Positions 52,729 to 61,112 of a DNA stretch of 64,000 nucleotides are shown in pieces (positions within the stretch are counted from its first letter, which is position 1; each line of letters starts with the position of its first letter). The notes beneath the pieces are model-generated. The model saw only the letters and a list, made by a program, of their open reading frames with translations, searched no databases and was not told the DNA's origin. Position numbers and translations under genes: made by a program. The DNA is taken from contig NZ_JAPJZH010000003.1 of NCBI RefSeq assembly GCF_027889715.1, forward strand, positions 310,001-374,000, given 5' to 3'. The DNA comes from Allohoeflea poritis. GTDB lineage: Bacteria > Pseudomonadota > Alphaproteobacteria > Rhizobiales > Rhizobiaceae.

Positions 52729-54141
52729 TCAGTCTTCCAGTTGACCGGGATTTTCCAGCAGCCGCTTGAGCGTTGCCAGGAATTGCGCCGCCAGCACCCC
52801 ATCGATCGCACGATGATCCGCCGATAGCGTCACCGAAATAACAGTGGCAAATCCGATACCTCCGTTTGGATCCTCGATCGCCTCGCGCCGCGGGCCGCCA
52901 ACAGCCAGAATGGCGCCTTGCGGTGCATTGATGATCGCATCGAATTCGCGCACACCGTACATGCCCAGATTGGACACCGTGAAAGTGCCACCCTTCAGTT
53001 CGGGCGCCTCAAGCTGGCGCGAGCGTGCGCGGGCCGCGAGATCGGCCGACATGACGGCGATGTCCTGAAGCGTCCGGTTTCCGGCATCGCGCAGGACCGG
53101 CGTGATCAGCCCGCCTTGCACAGCAACCGCGATGCAAATGTCCGCGGCTTCGAATACGGTCACACCGTTGTCGGAGACGTGGACGTTCACCTCGGGATGC
53201 TCCTTGAGCGCCAGTGCCGTTGCCCGAATCAGCAGATCGTTGACCGAGACTTTCGATGCATCGCCGGAGGCGTTGATGCGCTGACGGAGATCCTTGAGAG
53301 CGTCGATCCGGATGTCGACGATCGTGTAGAAATGCGGCACCGTCTGTTTCGAGGCGACGAGTGCGGTCGCAATCGATTTTCGCATGCCGGTAAAAGGCTG
53401 CTCCACGCCGGCCCGCAGCCGGGATGCCCTGCGTGCGGATCGACGTTCTGTTTTCACCGGACGGGACCAAAGGCCCGCCGCAATGGCCGCCTCTTCAGCA
53501 TCGCCCAGGGAAATCCGGCCCCTTCGCCCGGTGCCGGAAAGTCCGGCCAGGGACAATCGCACTTCATTGGCAAATTTTCGCGCGTTGGGGCTTGCATTGA
53601 CGGTCTCGTTTTCCGCCCGGATTTCCTCCGCCGATTTCGACGGACCCGTGCCGCGGGCAACATCGTCGTGCAACACCTTGCCGCCGTGTCCGGTGCCCTT
53701 GATCGTCGTAATGTCGATCCCGGCCTGTTCGGCGGCTCTGCGGGCCAGCGGCGACGCCTTCACGTCCGGCGCGACGGGCGTCGCCGCTGCGGTGCCTTGG
53801 GAGGCGTTTTCTTGCGGTGCCTCATCGGAGGGTTCGAAACCCGCATCGACCGGTTCAAACGCGGAAATGAAGCCGTCAATCTCTGCGTCGTCGACGGATG
53901 GATCGGCGAGCACCGCGATAAGGGTGCCGACCGGAGCGACCTCGCCCTCCGGCACGATAATCCGGCGCAACGTCCCCGGAACCTCGACCTCCATGCTGTT
54001 GACGATCTTGTCCGTTTCGATGTCGACGAGTTCCGCACCTTTCTCGGCATTGTCGCCCTCGGCAAGATGCCATGCCGTTACCGTGCCTTCGTACATTTCA
54101 AGCCCCCACTTGGGGAGCGTGACCGGGGTAATCTTTGTCAT
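52729..54141 (-). CDS. 2-oxoacid dehydrogenase E2, lipoyl acyltransferase with two E3-binding domains
   Basis: A 470-residue E2. The lipoyl domain is at 1-80 with K45 (IETDKIVNSME). Two tandem peripheral-subunit-binding domains follow at about 128-163 (ASPLARRAAEQAGID) and 182-217 (ASPNARKFANEVRL). The catalytic domain ends with ADHRAIDG. The start at 54141 comes directly after the E1beta stop. The complex resembles acetoin dehydrogenase and other small 2-oxoacid dehydrogenases. The acyl group handled is unknown. Confidence 0.92.
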   Translation of the reverse strand: MTKITPVTLPKWGLEMYEGTVTAWHLAEGDNAEKGAELVDIETDKIVNSMEVEVPGTLRRIIVPEGEVAPVGTLIAVLADPSVDDAEIDGFISAFEPVDAGFEPSDEAPQENASQGTAAATPVAPDVKASPLARRAAEQAGIDITTIKGTGHGGKVLHDDVARGTGPSKSAEEIRAENETVNASPNARKFANEVRLSLAGLSGTGRRGRISLGDAEEAAIAAGLWSRPVKTERRSARRASRLRAGVEQPFTGMRKSIATALVASKQTVPHFYTIVDIRIDALKDLRQRINASGDASKVSVNDLLIRATALALKEHPEVNVHVSDNGVTVFEAADICIAVAVQGGLITPVLRDAGNRTLQDIAVMSADLAARARSRQLEAPELKGGTFTVSNLGMYGVREFDAIINAPQGAILAVGGPRREAIEDPNGGIGFATVISVTLSADHRAIDGVLAAQFLATLKRLLENPGQLED

Positions 54142-54142
54142 G

Positions 54143-55156
54143 CTACTCGTTTTCCAGGACGGATCGGATGGCAGCTTCGATGTTTGCCGGGCCCGGCACA
54201 TACATGCGCTCCAGTTCGCGGGCGAAAGGAACCGGCGTGTGCGGCGCCGTGACTTTTTGAACCGGCGCCATCAGATCGTGGTAGCCCTCGGACGCCGCCA
54301 GCCCGGCAATTTCGGAGGCGATCGAACAGATCGGGTTCGATTCGTCGACCACGACCAGACGCCCGGTCTGGGACAGGCTCTCAAGGATCGTCTCCTCGTC
54401 GATGGGCGATGTCGTGCGCATATCAATGAGATCGCAGGTAATGCCTTCCTCGGCGAGCTTGTCGACGGCCTTGGCCGCGAATTGCACCATGCGCGCAATG
54501 GCGACCACAGTCACATCCCGCCCCTCGCGCAGCAGCGCGGCCTCGCCGAACGGTACAACGATATCGCCGTCCGGCACGGGACCTTTGCGGGCGTAGAGTG
54601 CCTTGTGTTCGAAAAAGACGACCGGATCGTCGTCCCGGATCGCCTGCTTCAACATACCCTTCGCATCTGCCGGCGACGAGGGCACACACACTTTGAGGCC
54701 CGGCACCGACGACAGGATCGGGTAGATGGTCTGGCTGTGCTGCGCGGCGGCGTTCATGCCGGCTCCCATGGCCATGCGAAGCACCACCGGTGTCTTGGCC
54801 TTGCCGCCGAACATGTACCGAAACTTGGCCATCTGGTTAAAGATCTGGTCGAACGATACGCCAACGAAGTCGGCGAACATCAGCTCGGCCACCGGGCGCA
54901 TGCCGGCCAGGGCGGCTCCGTTCGCAAGCCCGACGATGGCGCTTTCAGAGATCGGCGTGTCGATCACGCGGTCTTCGCCAAATTGCGGCAACAGGCCCTT
55001 GGTCACACCGAAAATCCCGCCTGCCGCATCGCGCTTGCCGGACGTGCCGCCGGCACCGCCCGATACGTCCTCACCCATGACGATAACACTGTCGTCCCGC
55101 TCCATCTCCTCCTTGAGAGCCGCGTTCAGCGCATCGCGCATTGTCATTTCACCCAT
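54143..55156 (-). CDS. 2-oxoacid dehydrogenase E1 beta subunit
   Basis: A 337-residue transketolase-like beta subunit: MTMRDALNAALKEEMERDDSVIVMGEDV, FGEDRVIDTPISE, PVAELMFADFVGVSFDQI and the C-terminal VTAPHTPVPFA. It pairs with E1alpha and binds thiamine diphosphate at the interface. It lies 11 bases after E1alpha. It is typical of acetoin or pyruvate dehydrogenase E1beta. Confidence 0.95.
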   Translation of the reverse strand: MGEMTMRDALNAALKEEMERDDSVIVMGEDVSGGAGGTSGKRDAAGGIFGVTKGLLPQFGEDRVIDTPISESAIVGLANGAALAGMRPVAELMFADFVGVSFDQIFNQMAKFRYMFGGKAKTPVVLRMAMGAGMNAAAQHSQTIYPILSSVPGLKVCVPSSPADAKGMLKQAIRDDDPVVFFEHKALYARKGPVPDGDIVVPFGEAALLREGRDVTVVAIARMVQFAAKAVDKLAEEGITCDLIDMRTTSPIDEETILESLSQTGRLVVVDESNPICSIASEIAGLAASEGYHDLMAPVQKVTAPHTPVPFARELERMYVPGPANIEAAIRSVLENE

Positions 55157-55167
55157 GTCGAAATTCC

Positions 55168-56133
55168 TCAGTATTCGATATAGACATCAGACATCATGAT
55201 GTCCGCGCCCGGCGCCGGCCCGGTGCGCGCACTTTCGACACAGTCATCGATGAGCGAAAGCACCTCGGCATCGATTTCATCCAGTTCGCCGGAACTGAGT
55301 ATCCCCGCTTCGGTCACCTTCTCGCGGACTTGCTTCAACGCATCGACGGTTTCGCGAAAATTCGCCACTTCATCCTTGTGGCGATAGTGCTGCGGATCGC
55401 CCTCGAAATGGCCGAAATAGCGGGTCGCGGTCGCAAGGACCGCGCTCGGTCCCTCGCCAGCCCGGCAATGGGCGACAGCTTTTTCCGCCGCTTCGTATAC
55501 GGAAAAATAGTCAAATCCGTCCGCTTCCCAGACGGGAATGCCAAAGCCCTCGGTTCTGGTTTTGAGATCTCCGCCGATGCCGTAGGAAGATCCCGTGTGC
55601 TCGGAATAGCCATTGTCCTCGAGCACGAAAAGCTTTGGCAGCTTCAGCACCACCGCCATGTTCATCGCCTCGAATACCGTGCCCTGATTGGACGCGCCAT
55701 CGCCGGTGAAGCTCACCGAGATCGAACCGTCGCCCCGCGCCTTGCAGGCGACCGCGGCGCCGACGGCAATCGGCTGGCCCGCACCCACAATCCCGTTTGC
55801 GCCGAGCATGCCCTTGGTGAGATCAGCGATATGCATGGAGCCGCCGCGCCCCTTGCACAGCCCGTCGGCACGCCCGTAAATCTCGTGCATCATGCCTTTA
55901 GGGTCGCATCCGCGCGCCAGGCAATGACCGTGTCCGCGGTGGGTCGATATGATGTAGTCGTGCTCTCGGAGGTTTTCGCAAACCCCCACCGCGATTGCTT
56001 CCTGACCTGAATAAAGATGGGTGAACCCGGCGATCTCTCCCTTGGGGTTTTCGATATGCAGCCGCTCTTCAAATTCCCTGATCAACCGCATCTGCCGGTA
56101 GGAACGGCGTATCTGGTCAGGATTCTGTTGCAT
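55168..56133 (-). CDS. 2-oxoacid dehydrogenase E1 alpha subunit (AcoA-like)
   Basis: A 321-residue ThDP-dependent subunit. The ThDP motif runs from GDGASNQGTVFEAMN to EDNGYSEHT, and GRADGLCKGRGGSMH and HRGHGHCLARG are E1alpha signatures. It is the first gene of the E1alpha-E1beta-E2 operon. Decarboxylation of a 2-oxoacid, or C-C cleavage of acetoin, is the family chemistry. In this island it may process a C3-C4 keto product released from the side chain or ring. Confidence 0.93.
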   Translation of the reverse strand: MQQNPDQIRRSYRQMRLIREFEERLHIENPKGEIAGFTHLYSGQEAIAVGVCENLREHDYIISTHRGHGHCLARGCDPKGMMHEIYGRADGLCKGRGGSMHIADLTKGMLGANGIVGAGQPIAVGAAVACKARGDGSISVSFTGDGASNQGTVFEAMNMAVVLKLPKLFVLEDNGYSEHTGSSYGIGGDLKTRTEGFGIPVWEADGFDYFSVYEAAEKAVAHCRAGEGPSAVLATATRYFGHFEGDPQHYRHKDEVANFRETVDALKQVREKVTEAGILSSGELDEIDAEVLSLIDDCVESARTGPAPGADIMMSDVYIEY

Positions 56134-56213
56134 GGGCTTTCCCTTTGTGCCCGCGCCGGGCCAAACTTTTTTCGCTCATCGCGTGATTTTCAATACTAAT
56201 CTCAGGTTTTATT

Positions 56214-56219
56214 GTATAT
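56214..56219. promoter_or_regulatory. TTGTATAT motif in the 56.2 kb divergent region
   Basis: TTATTGTATATGTAAAG has a single change from GTATAC. It lies between the E1alpha and acyl-CoA dehydrogenase starts (80 and 47 bases away) and could serve both. Confidence 0.45.
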
Positions 56220-56265
56220 GTAAAGACATGTTTTTGTATTCACAGACCGGTAGGAGAGTGGCCAG

Positions 56266-57429
56266 ATGGATTTCCAACTGACCGATGACCAGAAGAGCCT
56301 GCAGGCTGCCGCAAGCCGTTTCGCAAAGGAACAATTGGGCGACCTTGCCCGGGAACTGGAGGAAAAATCCACGCCGGTTCCGCACGATTGGCTCAAACGG
56401 TTTGCAGAAATGGGTTTCCTGGGCATCAACGTTTCACGGGAGTATGGCGGGCTCGGTCTCGGCAACCTGGAAGCGCTGCTGGTCGTCGAGGAATTCGCCA
56501 AGATCAGCTCGGCGGTCGCGTTCCCGATATTCGAATCCTGCGTCGGACCGGTCCGCGCCATCGAGCATTTTGCCCCCGAAAGCCTTCGCAGGCGGGTCAT
56601 TCCACGCATGTGCTCCGGAGATATCGTTGTGGCCGTGTCCATGTCCGAGCCCGATGCGGGTTCGGCGCTGACCGACCTTCGCACCAATGCCCGCATTGAC
56701 GGCGACAAGGTCATTTTGAACGGAACCAAGCGTTGGTGCTCGGGCGGCGGCCACGCGGATGGCTATGTTGTCTATTGCCGCTTTGACGCGGTACCGGGCG
56801 CCAAGGGAATCGGAGCGGTTTACGTCGAAAAGGACAATCCCGGCCTCAGTTTCGGCCCGCAGGAAGAGCTTATGGGCTTTCGGGGCGTGCCGTCATCCGA
56901 CCTGTATTTTGACAATGTCGAACTTCCCCTGGACGCGGTCATTGTGCCGGGCGGCGGGTTCAAGAAACTCATGGAAGCGTTCGACCTGGAACGGTGCGGC
57001 AATGCGACCATGTCGCTCGGCCAGGCCTCCGGCGCGCTGGAGGACGTGCTGGGCTACGTCCAGGAGCGCAAGCAGTTCGGTCGACCCATCGTCGAGTTCC
57101 AGGCCGTTCAAATCAAGCTCGCGGAGATGAAGCTGCGGGTCGAGGCGGCCCGCTTGCTCATTCACCGTGCGGCAAAGAACGCCGAGGACGGCATGCCATC
57201 AATCCTCGACAGTTCGCTCGCCAAGTGCTTTGCAAACGAGATCAGCCGCGAGGTGACGGGCGCGGCTGTCCAGCTCATGGGCGGCTATGGTTATTCGAAG
57301 GAATATCCGATGGAACGCCGGCTGCGCGACAGCTGGGGCTGGGGAATTGCGGGCGGTGCGATCGATATCCAGAAAATCAACATCGCTTCGGCCATGGTCG
57401 GGCGGCGGTTCAACCAGCGGGCGGGATAG
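56266..57429 (+). CDS. Acyl-CoA dehydrogenase with isovaleryl-CoA-dehydrogenase-type base
   Basis: A 387-residue flavoprotein with MSEPDAGSALTDL (FAD), RKQFGRPIVEFQAVQ and MGGYGYSKEYPMERRLRD. The usual catalytic Glu of the C-terminal EGT motif is replaced: the region reads IAGGAIDI, with G363 in the Glu position. A Glu is present at E242 in FDLERCGNA, the position used by isovaleryl-CoA and long-chain dehydrogenases. It should therefore be active, probably on a branched or bulky acyl-CoA. It is followed by a Rieske ferredoxin 5 bases later. Confidence 0.9.
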   Translation: MDFQLTDDQKSLQAAASRFAKEQLGDLARELEEKSTPVPHDWLKRFAEMGFLGINVSREYGGLGLGNLEALLVVEEFAKISSAVAFPIFESCVGPVRAIEHFAPESLRRRVIPRMCSGDIVVAVSMSEPDAGSALTDLRTNARIDGDKVILNGTKRWCSGGGHADGYVVYCRFDAVPGAKGIGAVYVEKDNPGLSFGPQEELMGFRGVPSSDLYFDNVELPLDAVIVPGGGFKKLMEAFDLERCGNATMSLGQASGALEDVLGYVQERKQFGRPIVEFQAVQIKLAEMKLRVEAARLLIHRAAKNAEDGMPSILDSSLAKCFANEISREVTGAAVQLMGGYGYSKEYPMERRLRDSWGWGIAGGAIDIQKINIASAMVGRRFNQRAG

Positions 57430-57434
57430 CGGCA

Positions 57435-57758
57435 TTGGCGGCGGCACGTCAGAAGAACTTCGAGGACGCCTGTTCGACCATGCAGGTGCCCTTGAAGGGT
57501 GTTTTTTTCACATCCATCGGGTCGCAGGAGATCATGCTTGCCCGTGACAGCGCCGGCGATATTGTCGCATTTTCCGGCTTTTGCACCCACAGCATGGGCA
57601 AGCTCGAGGGCGGTCGTGTGGAGGGGAATGAAATCACCTGCCCGCACCACGGCGCCCGGTTCGACATTCGGACCGGAAAGGCGAAGAACGCTTGTCCCAA
57701 CCTGCCCAGGTTCGAGGTGAAGATCGACGGACGGCGGGTTCTCGTGCGGCCCAGCTAA
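57435..57758 (+). CDS. Rieske-type ferredoxin
   Basis: About 107 residues from a TTG at 57435; an ATG at 57480 would give 92. Rieske ligands are C50, H52, C69 and H72 (CTHSMG ... CPHHGARFD). Proteins like this shuttle electrons to Rieske oxygenases. It follows the acyl-CoA dehydrogenase by 5 bases and overlaps the convergent hydrolase by 4 bases. The probable partner is the oxygenase at 59.8 kb. Confidence 0.85.
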   Translation: MAAARQKNFEDACSTMQVPLKGVFFTSIGSQEIMLARDSAGDIVAFSGFCTHSMGKLEGGRVEGNEITCPHHGARFDIRTGKAKNACPNLPRFEVKIDGRRVLVRPS

Positions 57759-58627
57759 AGCGAGCCGAGGAAGTCATCCAGCATCTCGGCGAAGACATCA
57801 TTGCGGTCGCCGACAATCATGTGGCCCGCGCCGGTCACGTCGCGGAACGCGGCATGCGGTGCAAGCTCGAGAAAATGAGAGACGCTTTCGTCGTTGACGA
57901 GTTCGCTGTTCGAGCCGCGTACCAGGAGGATCGGCACCTGAATGGCCGCCAGCGCGGACTCAAGTGACTTGACGGTGTCTTCCTGCAGGCGAGAAGAGCG
58001 CCGTCCGATGATGAAAGCCGGATCCCAGTGCCAGGCAAGACGCCCGTCCGGCCGGGGGCGCAGGTACCGGGCAAGGCTTTCGGCATTCGATTGCCGCCCC
58101 TTTCGTTCCGGAAGATAGTCGGAGATCGCCTTTGCCGCCTCTTCGTAACTTTCGAACCCGTCCTCCAGATGACGACCCATGAAACCAAGGACTTTGTCGA
58201 CACCGTCCTGATCGAGCTTCGGCGTTATGTCGACCAGCACGAGGGCCCTGATTGCGCCGGCCGCAAACCGTCCTGCGGTCAACAGGCCGGCATTGCCGCC
58301 CAGCGAAGCCCCGACGAGCACAGGTGGCGTGGAAAAGCTCGCGGCAACCGCCGCAAGGTCCAGCCCGTAGCGCTCCAAAGTGTAGTTCCGTGCCTTGTCC
58401 CAGTCGCTTTCTCCATGACCGCGCAAGTCAAGCGCCAGCGCATGCCATCCCGCCTTACCGAGGCGCTGCGCCACGCGGCTCCAGGCATACCGTGTCTGAC
58501 CGCCGCCATGGGCAAGCAGAACACCCGCCTTTTCAGCATCGCCATAGGCCTCGCCAAGCAGACGCACCCCGTCATCCATGGAAAACGCCATCCGCCGTGG
58601 CGTGGCATCGGACTGGCTGTGCTTCAT
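57755..58627 (-). CDS. Alpha/beta hydrolase
   Basis: A 290-residue hydrolase from the ATG at 58627, overlapping the upstream ThuA stop (ATGA). The nucleophile is S108 in GASLGG, the acid lies in the LLVRGSNSELVNDE strand, and the His is in GAGHMI. LAHGGGQTRYAW supplies the oxyanion hole. It may hydrolyse an ester, lactone or C-C bond in the pathway. It is the last gene of a five-gene minus-strand operon. Confidence 0.88.
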   Translation of the reverse strand: MKHSQSDATPRRMAFSMDDGVRLLGEAYGDAEKAGVLLAHGGGQTRYAWSRVAQRLGKAGWHALALDLRGHGESDWDKARNYTLERYGLDLAAVAASFSTPPVLVGASLGGNAGLLTAGRFAAGAIRALVLVDITPKLDQDGVDKVLGFMGRHLEDGFESYEEAAKAISDYLPERKGRQSNAESLARYLRPRPDGRLAWHWDPAFIIGRRSSRLQEDTVKSLESALAAIQVPILLVRGSNSELVNDESVSHFLELAPHAAFRDVTGAGHMIVGDRNDVFAEMLDDFLGSL

Positions 58628-59370
58628 GCGTATCGCGGATCCTTCATCGCCCAGCAAATGCCCCGCCGCAGCAGTTCGCGAAAGTCGGGATGCGGCCAAG
58701 ACCCGCGTTCGACAAACGGATAATCTTCCGTGATCGGACGCATATCGTAGCGCCCGCGCGTGTGCCCAAGCGTCAAGTAAAGAACCATTCCCTTGCCCAC
58801 CTTGCGCAGATACATGACCTGATGGTCCGTTTCCGGCCAGTCCGATACCTCGAACAACGGGGTCGGACCTTCAAATCGCGTCGTCAAGAGGACCTCGTTG
58901 CCGGGCAGATGGTGTTGCAGATATTGCTCGTCCGAGACCCGAAACGGCCCGATCCCGTCGATGAGCGGGTGGCCACTGCCCGTCGGCTCGACCTTGAAGG
59001 TTCCCGGCGCGGGATGGGCAGCAAACTGGCTCCCCAGCATGTCGAGCATCGCCTGGGGCAAAGGCGGACAGACAACGGCCTTGTCCGCCTCGACGATCAT
59101 TCGGCTGTTGGTGCCGTGCAGGGCGAACCAGCGCCCACCTTTGTCGAAAAAGTCCCCGAGCGCCGCCAGCGCGGTGTCGTCCGGGACAACGTCGCATGTA
59201 TAGGACAGGATCATCGCCGCATTGCGAATGTCGTCGGCCTCATAGGTTTCGCGAACGGTCACGCGCAGCCGGTCATGTTCGGCAAGGAACGTCAGAAGCT
59301 CCAGGCGTGCATGGTCCATGTCGTGCCATCGCCCGCCGACTATGAGCAGAACCGCGATGCGCTTGCTCAT
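58624..59370 (-). CDS. ThuA-like protein B
   Basis: A 248-residue ThuA-fold protein from the ATG at 59370, which overlaps the MaoC stop. It has IAVLLIVGGRWHDMDHARLEL, GGRWFALHGTNSRM, GPFRVSDEQYLQHH, DHQVMYLRKVGKGMVLYLTLGH and a C-terminal RRGICWAMKD. It is a counterpart of ThuA-like protein A at 47.9 kb in a second, similar gene neighbourhood. Confidence 0.82.
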   Translation of the reverse strand: MSKRIAVLLIVGGRWHDMDHARLELLTFLAEHDRLRVTVRETYEADDIRNAAMILSYTCDVVPDDTALAALGDFFDKGGRWFALHGTNSRMIVEADKAVVCPPLPQAMLDMLGSQFAAHPAPGTFKVEPTGSGHPLIDGIGPFRVSDEQYLQHHLPGNEVLLTTRFEGPTPLFEVSDWPETDHQVMYLRKVGKGMVLYLTLGHTRGRYDMRPITEDYPFVERGSWPHPDFRELLRRGICWAMKDPRYA

Positions 59371-59828
59371 GCCGTCCGCCTGTAGACGAGATCGGTGGAA
59401 GTAAACGAAAAGACGACCTCTCCGTCCTGGTTTTCCACCCAGTGGTCCAGAACGGCAAGTCCGACGCCGGGCCGGCTTTCGGACGGCCGCTTGGACGTCA
59501 GCTTCGAACGGGCGACAAGCGTGTCCCTGGCGCGCACCGCGCGCCGCCAGCGCACATGGTCCCATTGGACGCCGCAGACCCAGTCGATGTCGCCATTGAC
59601 CTCGTGATCCATGATCCGCCAGAGCGCGGCCGTGTAGATACCGCTGGCGACCAGTTCACCGAAGAGCGAGTCCCTTGCCGCCACCGGGTCGTTGTGGAAG
59701 AACTGCGGATCATAGCGATCCGCGAAGGCGATCATGTCGGCTTGCGTCACCGTGCGTGGCGAGGAACACGTTTCCTCGCCGATTTCCAGTTCTTCCCATT
59801 TTTTCAGGCGGCGGGAATCAGTCGTCAC
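59367..59828 (-). CDS. MaoC-like (R)-enoyl-CoA hydratase
   Basis: A 153-residue single hotdog with the hydratase motif DRYDPQFFHNDP (D40 and H45), FGELVASGIYTAAL and RRAVRARDTL. The GTG start at 59828 overlaps the Rieske oxygenase stop. It would add water to an enoyl-CoA, possibly the product of the neighbouring acyl-CoA dehydrogenase. Confidence 0.88.
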   Translation of the reverse strand: MTTDSRRLKKWEELEIGEETCSSPRTVTQADMIAFADRYDPQFFHNDPVAARDSLFGELVASGIYTAALWRIMDHEVNGDIDWVCGVQWDHVRWRRAVRARDTLVARSKLTSKRPSESRPGVGLAVLDHWVENQDGEVVFSFTSTDLVYRRTA

Positions 59829-61101
59829 CGATGTAATCCATCAAAACCTTGTGGAAGTGCCGGATGCGAAGTTCCTGGTCGCCCAGCCACAGGCCGTCGA
59901 AGGCTTCCGAATGCATCCCTCTTTGAACGCCCGGCAGATTTGCCGCGTCCTGGTCGATAACAAGGCCCATACTGCGCTCGCCATGTTTGAACCGTTCGTT
60001 GCGGGGCTTGCGGGGCCGCTCTTCATCCTTCTTCAGGAGTTTGAACATCTGGACGTCGAAATACATCTTGTCCGGATCGGTTTCGTGCGGCCGCTGGCGG
60101 AACAGCATCAGATCATCGGCATGGATGTTCATCGTGATGTTCGGAAAGATCATGTAGTGATAATCGTCCGTTAGCTGCTCGTCATTCAGGTCCGAATAGT
60201 CGAGCCCCATTTCCGGCCCATGGTTCCGCTTGAACTTCTGGAGCGCCTCCCGCACCTCGCTGACCCGTCCGTCGAAATCCGCAGGATCCATACCCGCGTC
60301 CTTCATTGCATTCTTGATCAGATGCGGGATTTCCGTGGTCTCGTTGACCCGGTGCGAGATCGTCGAGAACGGAATGAGATAGCGGTTGTGCCGCTCGTAA
60401 GTATCGATCTGGATATGCTTGTCCTCGATGAAATAGAGGAGCTCGGGGTGAATGCCCTGTACGTGATAGCTTTCGTTGAACGCGTCCACACTGGTTTTCC
60501 AGTTGCAGTCCCATTCGGCGGTCCAGTCGGTCACTTTCACCATGCGATCGAAATGATAGGGGCCGAGATGTTCATCCAGCGGGTCCAGAAATGCCAGGAG
60601 CGGCTCCGCCTCGGGGTCGAGGTTAAAAAAGACGAACCCGTTCCATTCTTCGACACGAACCTCGGTCAGCCCGCCGCAGGGCGGTGCGCCCTGGGGAAAC
60701 GTCTCAAGGTCGGGAATGTTCTCGAATTCGCCCGAAATCCTGTATTCCCAATGATGGTAGTTGCACCGGAAGCTGGTGGCGTTGCCCTGCCCCATCATGA
60801 TCCGGTTTCCGCGGTGCTGGCAAACATTGTAGAACCCGCGGGCCCTGCCGTCCGCCTGCCGGGTGAGAATGATCTCTTCCCTGCCGATCGACGTGACGAT
60901 GTAATCTCCCGTTTCCTCGATATCCTCCGAGGCGCACCCCCAAAGCCAGACCTTCGACCACAAACGCTCCCATTCCCGCGCCATGAACGACGGCGACGTA
61001 TACCGCTCCTTGGGGATCATCATTGTCCCGAAATCGGGATCGTCGGTCTTGTCGATCGGTGTCTTGGTAAAATCACCCGGCTTGATGCGGCTCACTGCCA
61101 T
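59818..61101 (-). CDS. Rieske non-heme iron oxygenase, alpha subunit B
   Basis: A 427-residue oxygenase. The ATG at 61101 is preferred over 61110 because GAGG then sits at normal spacing. Rieske ligands are C94, H96, C113 and H116 (CQHRG ... CNYHHW). The mononuclear iron site has H213 and H218 (FNESYHVQGIH), with an Asp in VIDQDAANL as probable third ligand. It is only distantly related to oxygenase A. No beta subunit is seen. It is embedded between an SDR and a MaoC gene, so the hydroxylated product is probably an acid or CoA ester. Confidence 0.92.
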   Translation of the reverse strand: MAVSRIKPGDFTKTPIDKTDDPDFGTMMIPKERYTSPSFMAREWERLWSKVWLWGCASEDIEETGDYIVTSIGREEIILTRQADGRARGFYNVCQHRGNRIMMGQGNATSFRCNYHHWEYRISGEFENIPDLETFPQGAPPCGGLTEVRVEEWNGFVFFNLDPEAEPLLAFLDPLDEHLGPYHFDRMVKVTDWTAEWDCNWKTSVDAFNESYHVQGIHPELLYFIEDKHIQIDTYERHNRYLIPFSTISHRVNETTEIPHLIKNAMKDAGMDPADFDGRVSEVREALQKFKRNHGPEMGLDYSDLNDEQLTDDYHYMIFPNITMNIHADDLMLFRQRPHETDPDKMYFDVQMFKLLKKDEERPRKPRNERFKHGERSMGLVIDQDAANLPGVQRGMHSEAFDGLWLGDQELRIRHFHKVLMDYIGDD

Positions 61102-61112
61102 ATCGATCATCC

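Noticed and set aside
53384-55183. A 599-codon plus-strand open frame
   Set aside because: Antisense to the E2 and E1beta genes, which have unmistakable motifs; low-complexity translation.
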